A stretch of 52,413 bases of DNA from Myceligenerans indicum (GCF_016742955.1 NZ_JABBYC010000032.1:1-52413), one strand, 5' to 3'; counted from the first letter of the stretch, positions 35,443 through 43,183 are shown. Made by a program: numbers and translations. Notes: a model not told the origin generated them from the sequence alone.

Positions 35443-35867
35443 CGGTGCAGCCCTTCCTGGATGCCGGTGCGGATGGTCGTGACGTCGTCCTTGATGCGCT
35501 GCATGCTCTCCGGCTTCCGAGTGCCGTTTCTGAGCAGCGCGAGGCCCGCCAGGGCCAGGATCAGGGTCACGAGCACCAGGAACCCGCCCACGGCCAGTGC
35601 GGCGAGCCACATGGGCCAGACGGTGCCCAGGCCGTAGACCGCCGCCAGAAGCAGTACGCCGATCCCGTACAGCACCACGACGAGGGCTGCGACGAAGAGG
35701 CCGATCCCGATCCCGGACTTCATCGCCTTGTCGGCGAGTTCTGCCTTGGCGAGCGCGATCTCCGCCCGCACCAGGCGCGACGCCTGCTCGCTGATCTGCT
35801 CGACGAGGCCGCCGAGCGACGTCGGGCGATCCTGCGGCGGCGCGCCGTTCATCGTGTCCTGACTCAT
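35439..35867 (-). CDS. Actinobacterial holin-like (PHH2/Phage_holin_3_6) membrane protein
   Basis: The 142-residue protein has a predicted amphipathic helix (ISEQASRLVRAEIALAKAELADKA) and two transmembrane helices (GIGLFVAALVVVLYGIGVLLLAAVY and WLAALAVGGFLVLVTLILALAGLALL). The family is named for resemblance to phage holins, but chromosomal members paired with DUF3618 are not phage genes. ATG 35867 follows GGGAGGGG. No lysis or phage genes are near. Confidence 0.85.
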   Translation of the reverse strand: MSQDTMNGAPPQDRPTSLGGLVEQISEQASRLVRAEIALAKAELADKAMKSGIGIGLFVAALVVVLYGIGVLLLAAVYGLGTVWPMWLAALAVGGFLVLVTLILALAGLALLRNGTRKPESMQRIKDDVTTIRTGIQEGLHR

Positions 35868-36052
35868 GTGCCCCTCCCGTGCACGGTGCCTTGCCGCGGG
35901 CTTTGCGGTCGCTGCCGTGTATCTGCTCAGGTCAACTCAACCCGTAGGGGAGGCGGAGGGCAATTCCAGAGCACGGCGCGGCGCGGATTCCGGCGGCCTC
36001 CTGCGTGTGACGCACGCAACGTGGAGGCAATGTGACGGTATGGTCATGAAAT

Positions 36053-36072
36053 AGTTGGACGACCGACCAACT
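36053..36072. promoter_or_regulatory. Operator-like palindrome
   Basis: AGTTGGACGACCGACCAACT is an inverted repeat with 8 of 10 positions matching. Its form resembles TetR-family operators, but no regulator gene adjoins it. Confidence 0.35.
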
Positions 36073-36232
36073 GTTGAGTCGAACTGGATGAGGCCGGTGC
36101 GGTCTCCGAGCTCTTGTGCAGGCAACTGCACGTGGTTTCGGCCGCGCGCGGAAAAGCGAGCATGAGTTGTCCGACGACGTGGGTGCGAGCGTCTCGGCAA
36201 CTGCTTCGACACATTGGTGTTCTGGTCAACAA

Positions 36233-36290
36233 GTGCGCCGGCGCAGGTGGATGTCGCGCGGGTGCCACCCGGATACGGTGCGTGCCGCAC
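36233..36290. ncRNA. Second copy of the 26248-26311 fold
   Basis: GTGCG (36233-36237) pairs with CGCAC (36286-36290), CGCA (36242-36245) with TGCG (36279-36282) and CGGGT (36259-36263) with ACCCG (36267-36271). GCGCAGGTGGATGTC at 36241-36255 is identical to 26256-26270 and lies at the same place in the fold, with a 3' bulge (TGC here, TGAC there). Confidence 0.35.
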
Positions 36291-36314
36291 AACGGACCGG
36301 TGCCGCACAACGAA

Positions 36315-36348
36315 CAGCGGGCCAGGAACCTGAGTTCCTGGCCCGCTG
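36315..36348 (-). terminator. Perfect 15-bp hairpin after tRNA-Phe
   Basis: Bases 36315-36329 are complementary to 36334-36348 around a four-base loop, seven bases beyond the tRNA-Phe 3' end on the minus strand. It likely ends the tRNA cluster transcript. Confidence 0.8.
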
Positions 36349-36355
36349 TGGACGG

Positions 36356-36428
36356 TGGCTCCGACCGGCGTCGATCCGGTGACCTTTCGATTTTCAGTCG
36401 AACGCTCTACCAACTGAGCTACAGAGCC
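36356..36428 (-). tRNA. tRNA-Phe (anticodon GAA)
   Basis: A 73-base cloverleaf with acceptor GGCTCTG paired to CGGAGCC (one G-U), anticodon loop CTGAAAA and T-arm GTTCGA-type sequence. The discriminator is A. The CCA end is not encoded. Third gene of a Glu-Asp-Phe cluster. Confidence 0.95.
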
Positions 36429-36494
36429 GCGACGCTGGTGCGTCGTGCGCGAAAGCCCGGTGCGTCGAGACCGACGTTACCGGGCCGTCAAGCG

Positions 36495-36568
36495 CGACCC
36501 TGACGGGACTTGAACCCGCGACCTCCGCCGTGACAGGGCGGCGCGCTAACCAACTGCGCTACAGGGCC
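36495..36568 (-). tRNA. tRNA-Asp (anticodon GTC)
   Basis: A 74-base cloverleaf with acceptor GGCCCTG paired to CAGGGTC (one G-U), anticodon loop CTGTCAC and T-loop GGGTTCAAGTCCC. The discriminator is G, as usual for tRNA-Asp. CCA is not encoded. It lies 66 bases upstream of tRNA-Phe. Confidence 0.95.
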
Positions 36569-36726
36569 ATGGCCGCATTACTGCGGCCAAGGTGGTCCGC
36601 CGTGCGAACCGAGAGAAGCCTAACCCACCCTGCGCCGGATCCGGAAATTGAATCCGACTCCGGCGGCGATGGCGTGCCTCACACCTGGCGAGGCCCGCCT
36701 TGAGCAGGGGCTTTGGCGCCTCCTCG

Positions 36727-36799
36727 TACCCCCAACGGGATTCGAACCCGTGCTACCGCCGTGAAAGGGCGGGGTCCTAGGCCGCTAGACGATGGGGGC
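36727..36799 (-). tRNA. tRNA-Glu (anticodon TTC)
   Basis: A 73-base cloverleaf with acceptor GCCCCCA paired to TGGGGGT (a G-U at 1:72), anticodon loop CTTTCAC and T-loop GGGTTCGAATCCC. CCA is not encoded. First gene of the cluster, 158 bases before tRNA-Asp. Confidence 0.95.
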
Positions 36800-37034
36800 T
36801 GGACGCGGAAAGTCTACAGGCGCCACGGCGTGCGTCCATGTCGTATCCGTCACGGCTCATGTGGGGCGTGCCAGGGGCCGACGTACGACGGCGCGGCCGG
36901 CGCTCGGGTGCTCGGGTGCTCGGTCTTCGGGCGGTGTCGCCGGCCCTGGACCGGGTCGGCCACATCGATGGCCCGCGAGGCGGGTCGGCGGAACCGATGG
37001 CCCGCGACGCGCCGGCGTCGGTCATGATGGCCTC

Positions 37035-37388
37035 GTGGTGGAGATGACTCGTGGTGAGTTCGAGCAGGCCGTCAGCGAGGGGCTCGATCTGGTTCCCGGG
37101 GATCTCGCTGCCCGGATGGACAACGTCGTCGTGCTCGTCGAGGACGATCCCCCCGCCGGCGATCCCGGGCTCCTCGGCGTCTACGAGGGTGTCCCGCTCA
37201 CGGAGCGCGACCACAACTGGGCCGCCGGGTCTCTCCCGGACCGGATCACCATCTTCCGCAATCCGACGCTGGCGATCTGTGAGACCAGGGACGAGGTCGT
37301 GGACGAGGTGGCGATCACCGTGGTGCACGAGATCGCGCACCACTTCGGGATCGACGACAAGCGTCTTCACGAGCTCGGCTGGGGGTAG
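37035..37388 (+). CDS. Metallopeptidase family protein (minimal zincin)
   Basis: The 117-residue protein is a one-domain zincin with HEIAHHFGIDD (HExxHxxGxxD) near the C-terminus, the signature of the small MMP-like peptidase family. VVVLVEDDPPAG and LGVYEGVPLTERD are further family segments. Its substrate is unknown; no signal peptide is present, so it is cytoplasmic. GTG 37035 is chosen because CATGAT (37023-37028) lies six bases before it, a leaderless layout; GTG 37038 and ATG 37044 are alternatives. Confidence 0.85.
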   Translation: MVEMTRGEFEQAVSEGLDLVPGDLAARMDNVVVLVEDDPPAGDPGLLGVYEGVPLTERDHNWAAGSLPDRITIFRNPTLAICETRDEVVDEVAITVVHEIAHHFGIDDKRLHELGWG

Positions 37389-37434
37389 GGGACGGCGGCG
37401 GACGCTCCGGCCGAGTGCCGGAGCGTCCGCTCGG

Positions 37435-38625
37435 TCATGCTCCGGTGCCGTACTCCCAGTGCCACGGCTCGGGCTTGGAGCCGCCCGGCTCCGCCCAGCC
37501 GGGGTGCTTCCAGCCGTACTTCCCGGCGTTCGCGACCATCCACCGGTACTCGGCGGTGCCGAACGTCGAGATCCCGCCGCCCAGGTCGAGGGCCTGCCCC
37601 AGACCGTGGTTCGAGGTTCCCGGAGGGGCGGCCAGCGCGCCTCGGCTCGCGGCGACGGCCACCTGGTCCGCGTACGACCGGTAGGAGTCGTTGATCGTGA
37701 GGTTCCGCCCGAACGCCGCCCGGAACGCGCGGTTCAGCTTCCCGGCCGCCAGCGCGGCGTCGCACCGCAGCTGTTCCCCGGAGTCGAATCCGAGGCTGCA
37801 CAGGAGGCTCGACGGAATCTGACCGTTCCCGTACTTCTTGGCCTGTGCGGCGAGGGTCGCGGCCTTCTGCCTCTTGGCCTTGGCCTGTGCGGCTGCCTTG
37901 GCCTTGGCCTTGGCTTCCGCCTTCGCCTTGGCCTTGGCCTGTGCGGCTGCCTTGGCCTTGGCCTTGGCTTCCGCCTTCGCCTTGGCCTTGGCCTTCTGGG
38001 CAGCGATCTCCGCCTTCGTGGGTCCCGGAACGACGTCCGAGACGGCGTTCTGCGCCGGTGCCTCGAGGAGGCCGGACAGGTTGGCGGCTGCCTCGCTGAG
38101 GTTCTCGGCCGACACGTCGGTTCCCGACGACGCGTTCGCGCTCACCGCCCCTGCCGAGCCGTTCCCGGTGGGCGGCGCCGAGCGGGCGCCGGTGCGCGAG
38201 GCGCGTCCCGTGCGGTCCTCGAGCGCGGCCACGGCGGGGCCGGCGAGGGTGCCGTCGGCCGTGGCGGCGATGACGAGCTCGCGAACCTCCGTGGCGGCCT
38301 TCTCGATGCGGGCGGCGTTCTTGGCCTTCAGATGGCCCGACGTGGTGAGTTGCTGGGCCTGGACGAGGGCGCTGGTCGCGTCGGCCAGGGCCCTCCTGGT
38401 CTCGGGGTCGAGTCCGGTGACCCCTGCGTCGGCGAGCACCACGGATGCGGTGGCTGCCGGCTGGGTCCCGGGCGTGGTGGACGGCGCTGCGATGCCCTCC
38501 GTGGCCGTGCTCACGGGGGACGCCATGGCGGGAGCGCTCATGCTCAGCGCGCCGATCGCCAGGACCGCGGCGAACGCGGTGGAGCGGGCAACAGGGTGTG
38601 CGGCAGCAGGGTGGGGGTGCTTCAC
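37435..38625 (-). CDS. Exported VanY-type D-alanyl-D-alanine carboxypeptidase
   Basis: A cell-wall peptidase expected to trim the terminal D-Ala of peptidoglycan stem peptides. The signal peptide (STAFAAVLAIGALSMSAPAMA) is followed by an Ala-rich helical region, an Ala/Lys repeat (about residues 210-265) and the VanY domain: FGRNLTINDSYRSYADQVAVA, the zinc motif TSNHGLGQALDLGGG (SxHxxGxAxD) and EPWHWEYG with the catalytic Glu and last His ligand. A cysteine pair in SSLLCSLGFDSGEQLRCDAAL may form a disulfide. GTG 38625 with GGAAG upstream is preferred; ATG 38655 is possible. The repeat may bind anionic cell-wall polymers; this is inference. Confidence 0.85.
   Translation of the reverse strand: MKHPHPAAAHPVARSTAFAAVLAIGALSMSAPAMASPVSTATEGIAAPSTTPGTQPAATASVVLADAGVTGLDPETRRALADATSALVQAQQLTTSGHLKAKNAARIEKAATEVRELVIAATADGTLAGPAVAALEDRTGRASRTGARSAPPTGNGSAGAVSANASSGTDVSAENLSEAAANLSGLLEAPAQNAVSDVVPGPTKAEIAAQKAKAKAKAEAKAKAKAAAQAKAKAKAEAKAKAKAAAQAKAKRQKAATLAAQAKKYGNGQIPSSLLCSLGFDSGEQLRCDAALAAGKLNRAFRAAFGRNLTINDSYRSYADQVAVAASRGALAAPPGTSNHGLGQALDLGGGISTFGTAEYRWMVANAGKYGWKHPGWAEPGGSKPEPWHWEYGTGA
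37879..37996. repeat. 54-bp tandem repeat encoding an Ala/Lys linker
   Basis: A 54-base unit, for example GTGCGGCTGC at 37887-37896 and again at 37941-37950, occurs just over twice. It encodes alternating AK pairs with a Glu and a Gln per unit. Such repeats readily change copy number. Confidence 0.85.
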
Positions 38626-39173
38626 GCGGACTTCCATTCGTGCAGCGGCGCGCATGCTTCGGAGGGCTCACGGGTCCGTGAGGGGGGTGCCCTTCGGGGG
38701 GGACGGACCCGTGCGCGCCGGTTGTCGTGTCTGGGCGCCATGGCGTGCACTCGTCATGGGACGAGGTCCACAGCTTGTCGTCGTCCGGACTCACGCGACC
38801 GTTCGTTGGCCGGGCGGAGTCCCGTAGCTGGGCCGGGTCGTCGTGCGGCCCGGGTGGCTCGCACGGCGGGCCTTGGGGGCCCGCGCCGGCGTCGGCGACC
38901 AATCCATGGTGGGGGATGGTTGCGGTCAGGTAACGCCGTTTCGGTGCGACCTTGTTCACAGAGTCAGTAGGCGTTCGGTGGTATCGGCGTGAAGGTTGGG
39001 ACAGAGGTGGTAGCTCGACGGGCCGAATGTGGACTGCGTCTCAGGTCTGACCACAGCTCAGAGGCCTTTGGCCGCGGTGACGCGAGCCACACCCGTCCGA
39101 ATCCTGAGACGCGGTCTCCCGGTGAGGTGTTCCGCCGGGCCGTGTGGACCGTCCTCGTCGTTCACTGCTTGTC
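38626..39173. other. Divergent intergenic region, long leader for both sides
   Basis: About 550 bases between the VanY gene and the ABM-domain gene without a credible ORF. A three-way-junction RNA candidate occupies 39032-39116. I looked for a c-di-AMP (ydaO) riboswitch before the peptidase gene and found no convincing match. Confidence 0.5.
39032..39116 (+). ncRNA. Candidate structured RNA, three-way junction
   Basis: P1: 39032-39045 pairs with 39103-39116 over 14 bp with one G-U. P2: TCTGA (39046-39050) with TCAGA (39058-39062). P3: TGGC-CGCG (39069-39076) with CGCG-A-GCCA (39081-39089), one bulged A, capped by the GNRA tetraloop GTGA. A 13-base single strand (39090-39102) returns to P1. 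It ends 57 bases before the ATG at 39174. I do not recognise a known family. Confidence 0.5.
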
Positions 39174-39737
39174 ATGAACCAAGCCCCGACCGTGCCGGTG
39201 ACCGTGTCGATCCACCGCGTCGTGAGCCCCGAGAACGTGCCGGAGGTGACGCGCTGGGTGCAGGAGGGCGTGAACCTCGCCAACCGCTGGGACGGGTTCC
39301 TCGGGTCCGGATGGGTCCGGGCCGCCGAAGGCTCGAGCGACTGGTTCATGCTCTACCGGTTCGCCGACGAGGCGCGGCTCGACGCCTGGGAACGGTCCGA
39401 GGAGCGCGGCGTCTGGCTTGCACGTGGCGCGGGACTCGTGGAGGAGCGCCGGATCGAGCGCCGGACCGGGATCGAGGGCTGGTTCGACGAACCGGTCCGG
39501 GCCGACGACGCCGTTCCCGCGCCGCCCCGCTGGAAGCAGGCGACGAGCATCTGGCTCGGGTTCTTCCCGGTCAACCTGCTCTTCACCTGGCTGTCCAGCC
39601 AGTTCGTTCCCGGGTGGGCCGGAATTCCGCTCGTGCTGCGCGTGCTGGTCTCCACGCTGATCCTGACGCCGATCATGGCCTACTGGGTGCTCCCGTGGGT
39701 GACCTGGCGCCTGCACGGCTGGCTGCACAGCCGATAA
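39174..39737 (+). CDS. ABM-domain protein with membrane anchor
   Basis: The first ~95 residues of 187 form an antibiotic-biosynthesis-monooxygenase (ABM)-type ferredoxin-like domain: VTVSIHRVVSPENVPEVTRWVQEG, GFLGSGWVR, WFMLYRFADEARLDAWE. The C-terminal part has two hydrophobic helices (IWLGFFPVNLLFTWLSSQ and VLVSTLILTPIMAYWVLPWV). Actinobacteria have many such two-part proteins; the reaction is unknown and may be heme or quinone related. ATG 39174 lacks a strong ribosome binding site. It is preceded by the structured element at 39032-39116. Confidence 0.8.
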   Translation: MNQAPTVPVTVSIHRVVSPENVPEVTRWVQEGVNLANRWDGFLGSGWVRAAEGSSDWFMLYRFADEARLDAWERSEERGVWLARGAGLVEERRIERRTGIEGWFDEPVRADDAVPAPPRWKQATSIWLGFFPVNLLFTWLSSQFVPGWAGIPLVLRVLVSTLILTPIMAYWVLPWVTWRLHGWLHSR

Positions 39738-39789
39738 GTCGCGCTGTGGGGCTTTGCGCATTATGCGCTCGGCGCGCCACAGTAGGACC

Positions 39790-40914
39790 ATGCCAGAACA
39801 ACAGGCAGTACAGGGCGCGTCCGGATTGCTCGAGACGGTCGCATGGATGGTCGGGGCCGTCGTCGTCGCCTACCTCCTGACGGCCGTCCTGGCCTGGCTG
39901 GTCAGACGCCTGGGGCGGCGCAGCGAGATCGCGCGCGAGATCGCCCAGCGCCTGCGCAACCCCGTCCGCGCCACCTTCCTGGTGGTCGCCGCCTGGATCG
40001 CGCTGAACATGTCGGGCTACGCCAACGCGGAGTGGTTCCCCGTGGCGCAGCACCTCGTGGTCCCCGCCGTCATCGTCACCGGGGCCTGGCTCGTCGGCAA
40101 CCTCGCCTTCGTCGCGGAGAACAGCGCCTACGCGCGCATCCGCCGCGACGTCACCGACTGGCGCCAGGCTCGCAAACTGCGCACCCAGGTCATGATGCTG
40201 CGGCGGATCACCGTCGGCGTCCTGGGCGTCCTCGCCCTCGCGGGCATCATGATGACCTTCGACGGCGCCCGCACCGTGGGTACGAGCCTGCTCGCGTCGG
40301 CCGGACTGGTGTCCATCGTGGCGGCGCTCGCCGCCCAGAGTTCGCTCGGTAACGTGTTCGCCGGGATCCAGGTCGCCTTCACCAACCGCATCCACGTCGG
40401 GGACGTCGTGGTGGTCGAAGGGGAGTGGGGGCGGATCGAGGACATCACGCTCGCGTATGTGGTGGTGAACATCTGGGACGACCGCCGGCTGATCCTGCCG
40501 TGCACGTACTTCACGCAGCAGCCGTACGAGAACTGGACGCGCACGTCCGCGGAACTGCTCGGGACCGTCGAGTTCGACCTCGACTTCCGGACCCCGCTCG
40601 AAGCCCTGCGCGCCGAGCTGGGACGGATCGTCTCCGGGACGACGCTCTGGGACGGCCGGGTGCAGAGCCTCCAGGTCACCGACGCCACCGGAGGCACCAT
40701 CCGGGTCCGGGCCTGCATCAGCGCGCGGGACGGGGACGACCTGTGGAACCTCCGCTGTCACGTGCGCGAGCAGATCATCCTCTGGGTGCAGCGCGAGGCC
40801 GTGGGCGCGCTCCCCCGCACCCGGTTCGAGGCCGACGCGGCGGGCGGGCTCCCCGAGCCGGTCGCAGCCGGCGGCCGTGTCCCTGGCGCGTCGGAGTCCA
40901 GCATGGTTGATTGA
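39790..40914 (+). CDS. MscS-family mechanosensitive ion channel
   Basis: A 374-residue membrane channel expected to release solutes on hypo-osmotic shock. It has about four N-terminal helices, the pore-lining TM3 segment LLASAGLVSIVAALAAQSSLGNVFAGIQVAFTNRIHVGD, and the cytoplasmic beta domain with VVVEGEWGRIEDITLAYVVV and LPCTYFTQQPYENWTR. ATG 39790 follows CACAGT-N6, a weak leaderless layout. The gene lies 52 bases after the ABM gene and 5 bases before the M4 protease gene, so all three may be one transcript. Confidence 0.92.
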   Translation: MPEQQAVQGASGLLETVAWMVGAVVVAYLLTAVLAWLVRRLGRRSEIAREIAQRLRNPVRATFLVVAAWIALNMSGYANAEWFPVAQHLVVPAVIVTGAWLVGNLAFVAENSAYARIRRDVTDWRQARKLRTQVMMLRRITVGVLGVLALAGIMMTFDGARTVGTSLLASAGLVSIVAALAAQSSLGNVFAGIQVAFTNRIHVGDVVVVEGEWGRIEDITLAYVVVNIWDDRRLILPCTYFTQQPYENWTRTSAELLGTVEFDLDFRTPLEALRAELGRIVSGTTLWDGRVQSLQVTDATGGTIRVRACISARDGDDLWNLRCHVREQIILWVQREAVGALPRTRFEADAAGGLPEPVAAGGRVPGASESSMVD

Positions 40915-40919
40915 GACTT

Positions 40920-42368
40920 ATGAGTCGTTCCGGATTTGTCCCGCCGTATCTTCTTCAGAGGGTGGCCGAGGCCGCCTCCTCCGGACTGCTGGCCGACGCC
41001 GACGTCGGCGACACCTGCCGCCGCACGCTGGACCTGGACGCGGGATTCCGGGAAGGGCGCAGCGCGCGCGGGACGCGCCCGCAGGCGGCCGAACCCGAGC
41101 CGGCCCCCGGGCCGCCGGAGGAGGCCCGGCTCACCTGGACCGTCCACAGCGCCGCCAACACCCGCACGCTACCGGGAACGCCGGTGCGGGACGAGGACGA
41201 CGCGGCCCCGTCCGGCGACATCACCGTCGACGAGGCCTGGGAGGGCGTCCGGGCCACGCTCGTCATGCTCTCGGAGGTCTTCGGCCGCACGTCGTACGAC
41301 GACGCCGGGGCTCGCGTCAGCGCCACCGTGCACTTCGGCCAGGACTACCAGAACGCCTTCTGGGACGGCACCCAGCTCGTGTTCGGCGACGGAGACGGGC
41401 GGATCTTCAACCGGTTCACGATCGCCGTCGACATCCTGGCCCACGAGCTCGGCCACGCGGTCACCGAGCGCACCGCGGGCCTCGTGTACCAGGGGCAGTC
41501 CGGTGCGCTCAACGAGTCGATGTCGGACGTCTTCGGCTCCTGCCTCAAGCAGCGCGTCCTCGGGCAGGACGCGATGGAGGCCGACTGGCTGATCGGCGAA
41601 GGGCTCTTCACCGACGCCGTGCGTGGCGCCGCGCTGCGGTCGATGTCGCAGCCGGGCACCGCGTACGACGACCCGGTGCTCGGCAGGGATCCGCAGCCCG
41701 CCCACCTGGACGACTACATCGACACGACCGACGACAACGGTGGCGTGCACCTCAACTCCGGCATCCCCAACCGGGCGTTCTACCTGGCCGCGACCGGGAT
41801 CGGCGGTTCGTCCGCCGAAGGGGCGGGAAGGATCTGGTACGAGGCGCTCCTCACGGCCGGGCCGGCCACCGACTTCGCCGGGTTCGCGGCCGCGACCCTG
41901 GCCGTCGCCGGCGCGCACGCGGAGGTCGTCCGCGGAGCCTGGCGGTCGGTCGGCGTCCCGGTCGGCGAGGATGCCGGTCGCCGGGAGGACACCAGGCGGG
42001 ACCGGCCGTCGACCGGCCCGGGAACCGACCAGGAGTCCGGGGGGCCGGGGGAGCCGTCGGGGACCGGGCAGCCGGCAGGTGTCGTGCGGGTCCGCCGGAG
42101 CGGAGGCCTCGCGGGGATGACCGCGACCAGCTCCCTCGACCTGGACCGTGACGACCCGCGCGCCCGCGAGGCCCTGGCCCTGGTGCGCCGCGTCGACATC
42201 GCGCTGCTCGCGCGGCAGGCGGACGCCGGGACGGGGCAGCCCGGCAGGCCGGACGCGTTCACCTATCAGGTCGCCTGCGGCGGCCACGAGGCGACCGTCC
42301 CGGAGGATCGCGCCACGCCCGACCTCGTCCGCCTGGTCGAGCTCGTCCTCGCGGTGCGGGACCGGTAG
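40920..42368 (+). CDS. Protealysin-like M4 metalloprotease fused to an emfourin-type inhibitor domain
   Basis: The 482-residue protein lacks a signal peptide and begins with the short protealysin-type propeptide (SGFVPPYLLQRVAEAA). The thermolysin-family catalytic domain has HELGH (His175, Glu176, His179), the third zinc ligand in ALNESMSDVFG (Glu199) and the catalytic DDNGGVHLNSGIPNRAF (His277). After a Gly/Pro/Arg-rich linker (about 345-387) a ~95-residue domain follows, VVRVRRSGGLAGMTATSSLDL to TPDLVRLVELVLAVRD, which matches emfourin, the separate protein inhibitor of protealysin in Serratia. Enzyme and inhibitor in one chain is notable. ATG 40920 is preferred over TTG 40911. Confidence 0.88.
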   Translation: MSRSGFVPPYLLQRVAEAASSGLLADADVGDTCRRTLDLDAGFREGRSARGTRPQAAEPEPAPGPPEEARLTWTVHSAANTRTLPGTPVRDEDDAAPSGDITVDEAWEGVRATLVMLSEVFGRTSYDDAGARVSATVHFGQDYQNAFWDGTQLVFGDGDGRIFNRFTIAVDILAHELGHAVTERTAGLVYQGQSGALNESMSDVFGSCLKQRVLGQDAMEADWLIGEGLFTDAVRGAALRSMSQPGTAYDDPVLGRDPQPAHLDDYIDTTDDNGGVHLNSGIPNRAFYLAATGIGGSSAEGAGRIWYEALLTAGPATDFAGFAAATLAVAGAHAEVVRGAWRSVGVPVGEDAGRREDTRRDRPSTGPGTDQESGGPGEPSGTGQPAGVVRVRRSGGLAGMTATSSLDLDRDDPRAREALALVRRVDIALLARQADAGTGQPGRPDAFTYQVACGGHEATVPEDRATPDLVRLVELVLAVRDR

Positions 42369-42439
42369 CGGCCCCGGGACGGTGCACGCCGCTCCCGGGC
42401 CAGGCGGTCAGGTCCGGGCCCGCCCGTGCGCCACGGGGG

Positions 42440-43183
42440 TCAGCGGGAGAACCAGCCCAGGAGACGGTCGGGGCGGTCGGTGATGATGGCGTCCACGCCC
42501 GCGCCGTCGTCGACCTCGCACAACCGCGACCAGCCCGCGGGCTCGTTCTCCGTCCAGACCATGACCCGCAGTCCGGCGCGGTGCAGGCGGGTGACGAGCC
42601 CCGGATCGCGCCGCACCATCTCCGCGGACGGGTTGCACGCGACCACCTCGAGGCTCGCGCACACATCGAGGGCCTCCGGCGGCTCGTAGGCGAGCAGGAG
42701 CCCCCGTTCCAGATGCGGGGCGACATCGCGGGCCGCTGCGACCGTGTCGGGCCAGAACGACTGGACGAGCACCCGTCCGGACAGCCCGGCGTCGTCGATC
42801 GCCGTCGTCACGTCACGGACCTCTGCCGGGCTCCAGACGTTCTTCAGCTCTAGCAGGAGGTGTGTGTCCGGATGGCGCGCCAGGATCTCGAGGACCTCGG
42901 ACAGCAGGGGAATCCGTTGTCCCGCGTAGGCCGGTCCGAACCGGCTCCCCGCGTCGAGGGCCCGGACCTGGTCGAGCCGCAGCTCGGCGACCGCCCCGTG
43001 GCCGTCGGTGGTGTCGTCGACGGCGTCGTCATGAATGACGACGGCGGCGCCGTCCGCGGTGCGCTGCAGGTCGATCTCGACCGCGTCAGCACCTGCCCGG
43101 CACGCTGCCTCGATCGCAGCCAGCGTGTTCTGCGGCGCGACGGACGAGTTGCCTCGGTGCGCGACGACGGCGGGGCGAGTCAT
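42440..43183 (-). CDS. Glycerophosphodiester phosphodiesterase
   Basis: A GDPD-family enzyme that hydrolyses glycerophosphodiesters to glycerol-3-phosphate and an alcohol. The 247-residue TIM-barrel protein has VVAHRGNSSVAPQNTL (catalytic His-Arg), VEIDLQRTADG (metal-binding Glu/Asp) and VVIHDDAVDD (catalytic His), then LLLELKN and VMVWTENE. It has no signal peptide and should be cytoplasmic. ATG 43183 is fixed by TACGCT (43191-43196) seven bases before it. The open frame reaches 43528, adding 115 Pro/Arg/Ala-rich residues unlike the family; I do not accept that extension. Confidence 0.9.
   Translation of the reverse strand: MTRPAVVAHRGNSSVAPQNTLAAIEAACRAGADAVEIDLQRTADGAAVVIHDDAVDDTTDGHGAVAELRLDQVRALDAGSRFGPAYAGQRIPLLSEVLEILARHPDTHLLLELKNVWSPAEVRDVTTAIDDAGLSGRVLVQSFWPDTVAAARDVAPHLERGLLLAYEPPEALDVCASLEVVACNPSAEMVRRDPGLVTRLHRAGLRVMVWTENEPAGWSRLCEVDDGAGVDAIITDRPDRLLGWFSR

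Larger units (their letters stand above)
35868..36314. other. Gene-free region between holin-like gene and tRNA-Phe
   Basis: No credible gene. It contains the operator-like palindrome at 36053-36072, the structured element at 36233-36290 and a 13-base direct repeat GTGCCGCACAACG at 36282-36294 and 36300-36312. The stretch near 36040-36130 is notably richer in A and T than the window. Confidence 0.5.

Noticed and set aside
35439..35867. Prophage remnant suggested by a holin-like gene
   Set aside because: This family is chromosomal in Actinobacteria and paired with DUF3618; no other phage gene is present.
37879..37996. CRISPR-like repeat array
   Set aside because: The units are contiguous, in frame and encode an Ala/Lys linker; there are no spacers and no cas genes in the window.
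38626..38960. c-di-AMP (ydaO) riboswitch before the VanY-type peptidase gene
   Set aside because: Expected at such genes in Actinobacteria and partly resembling CCGGCCCAGCTACGGGACT on the minus strand, but the conserved core blocks are missing.
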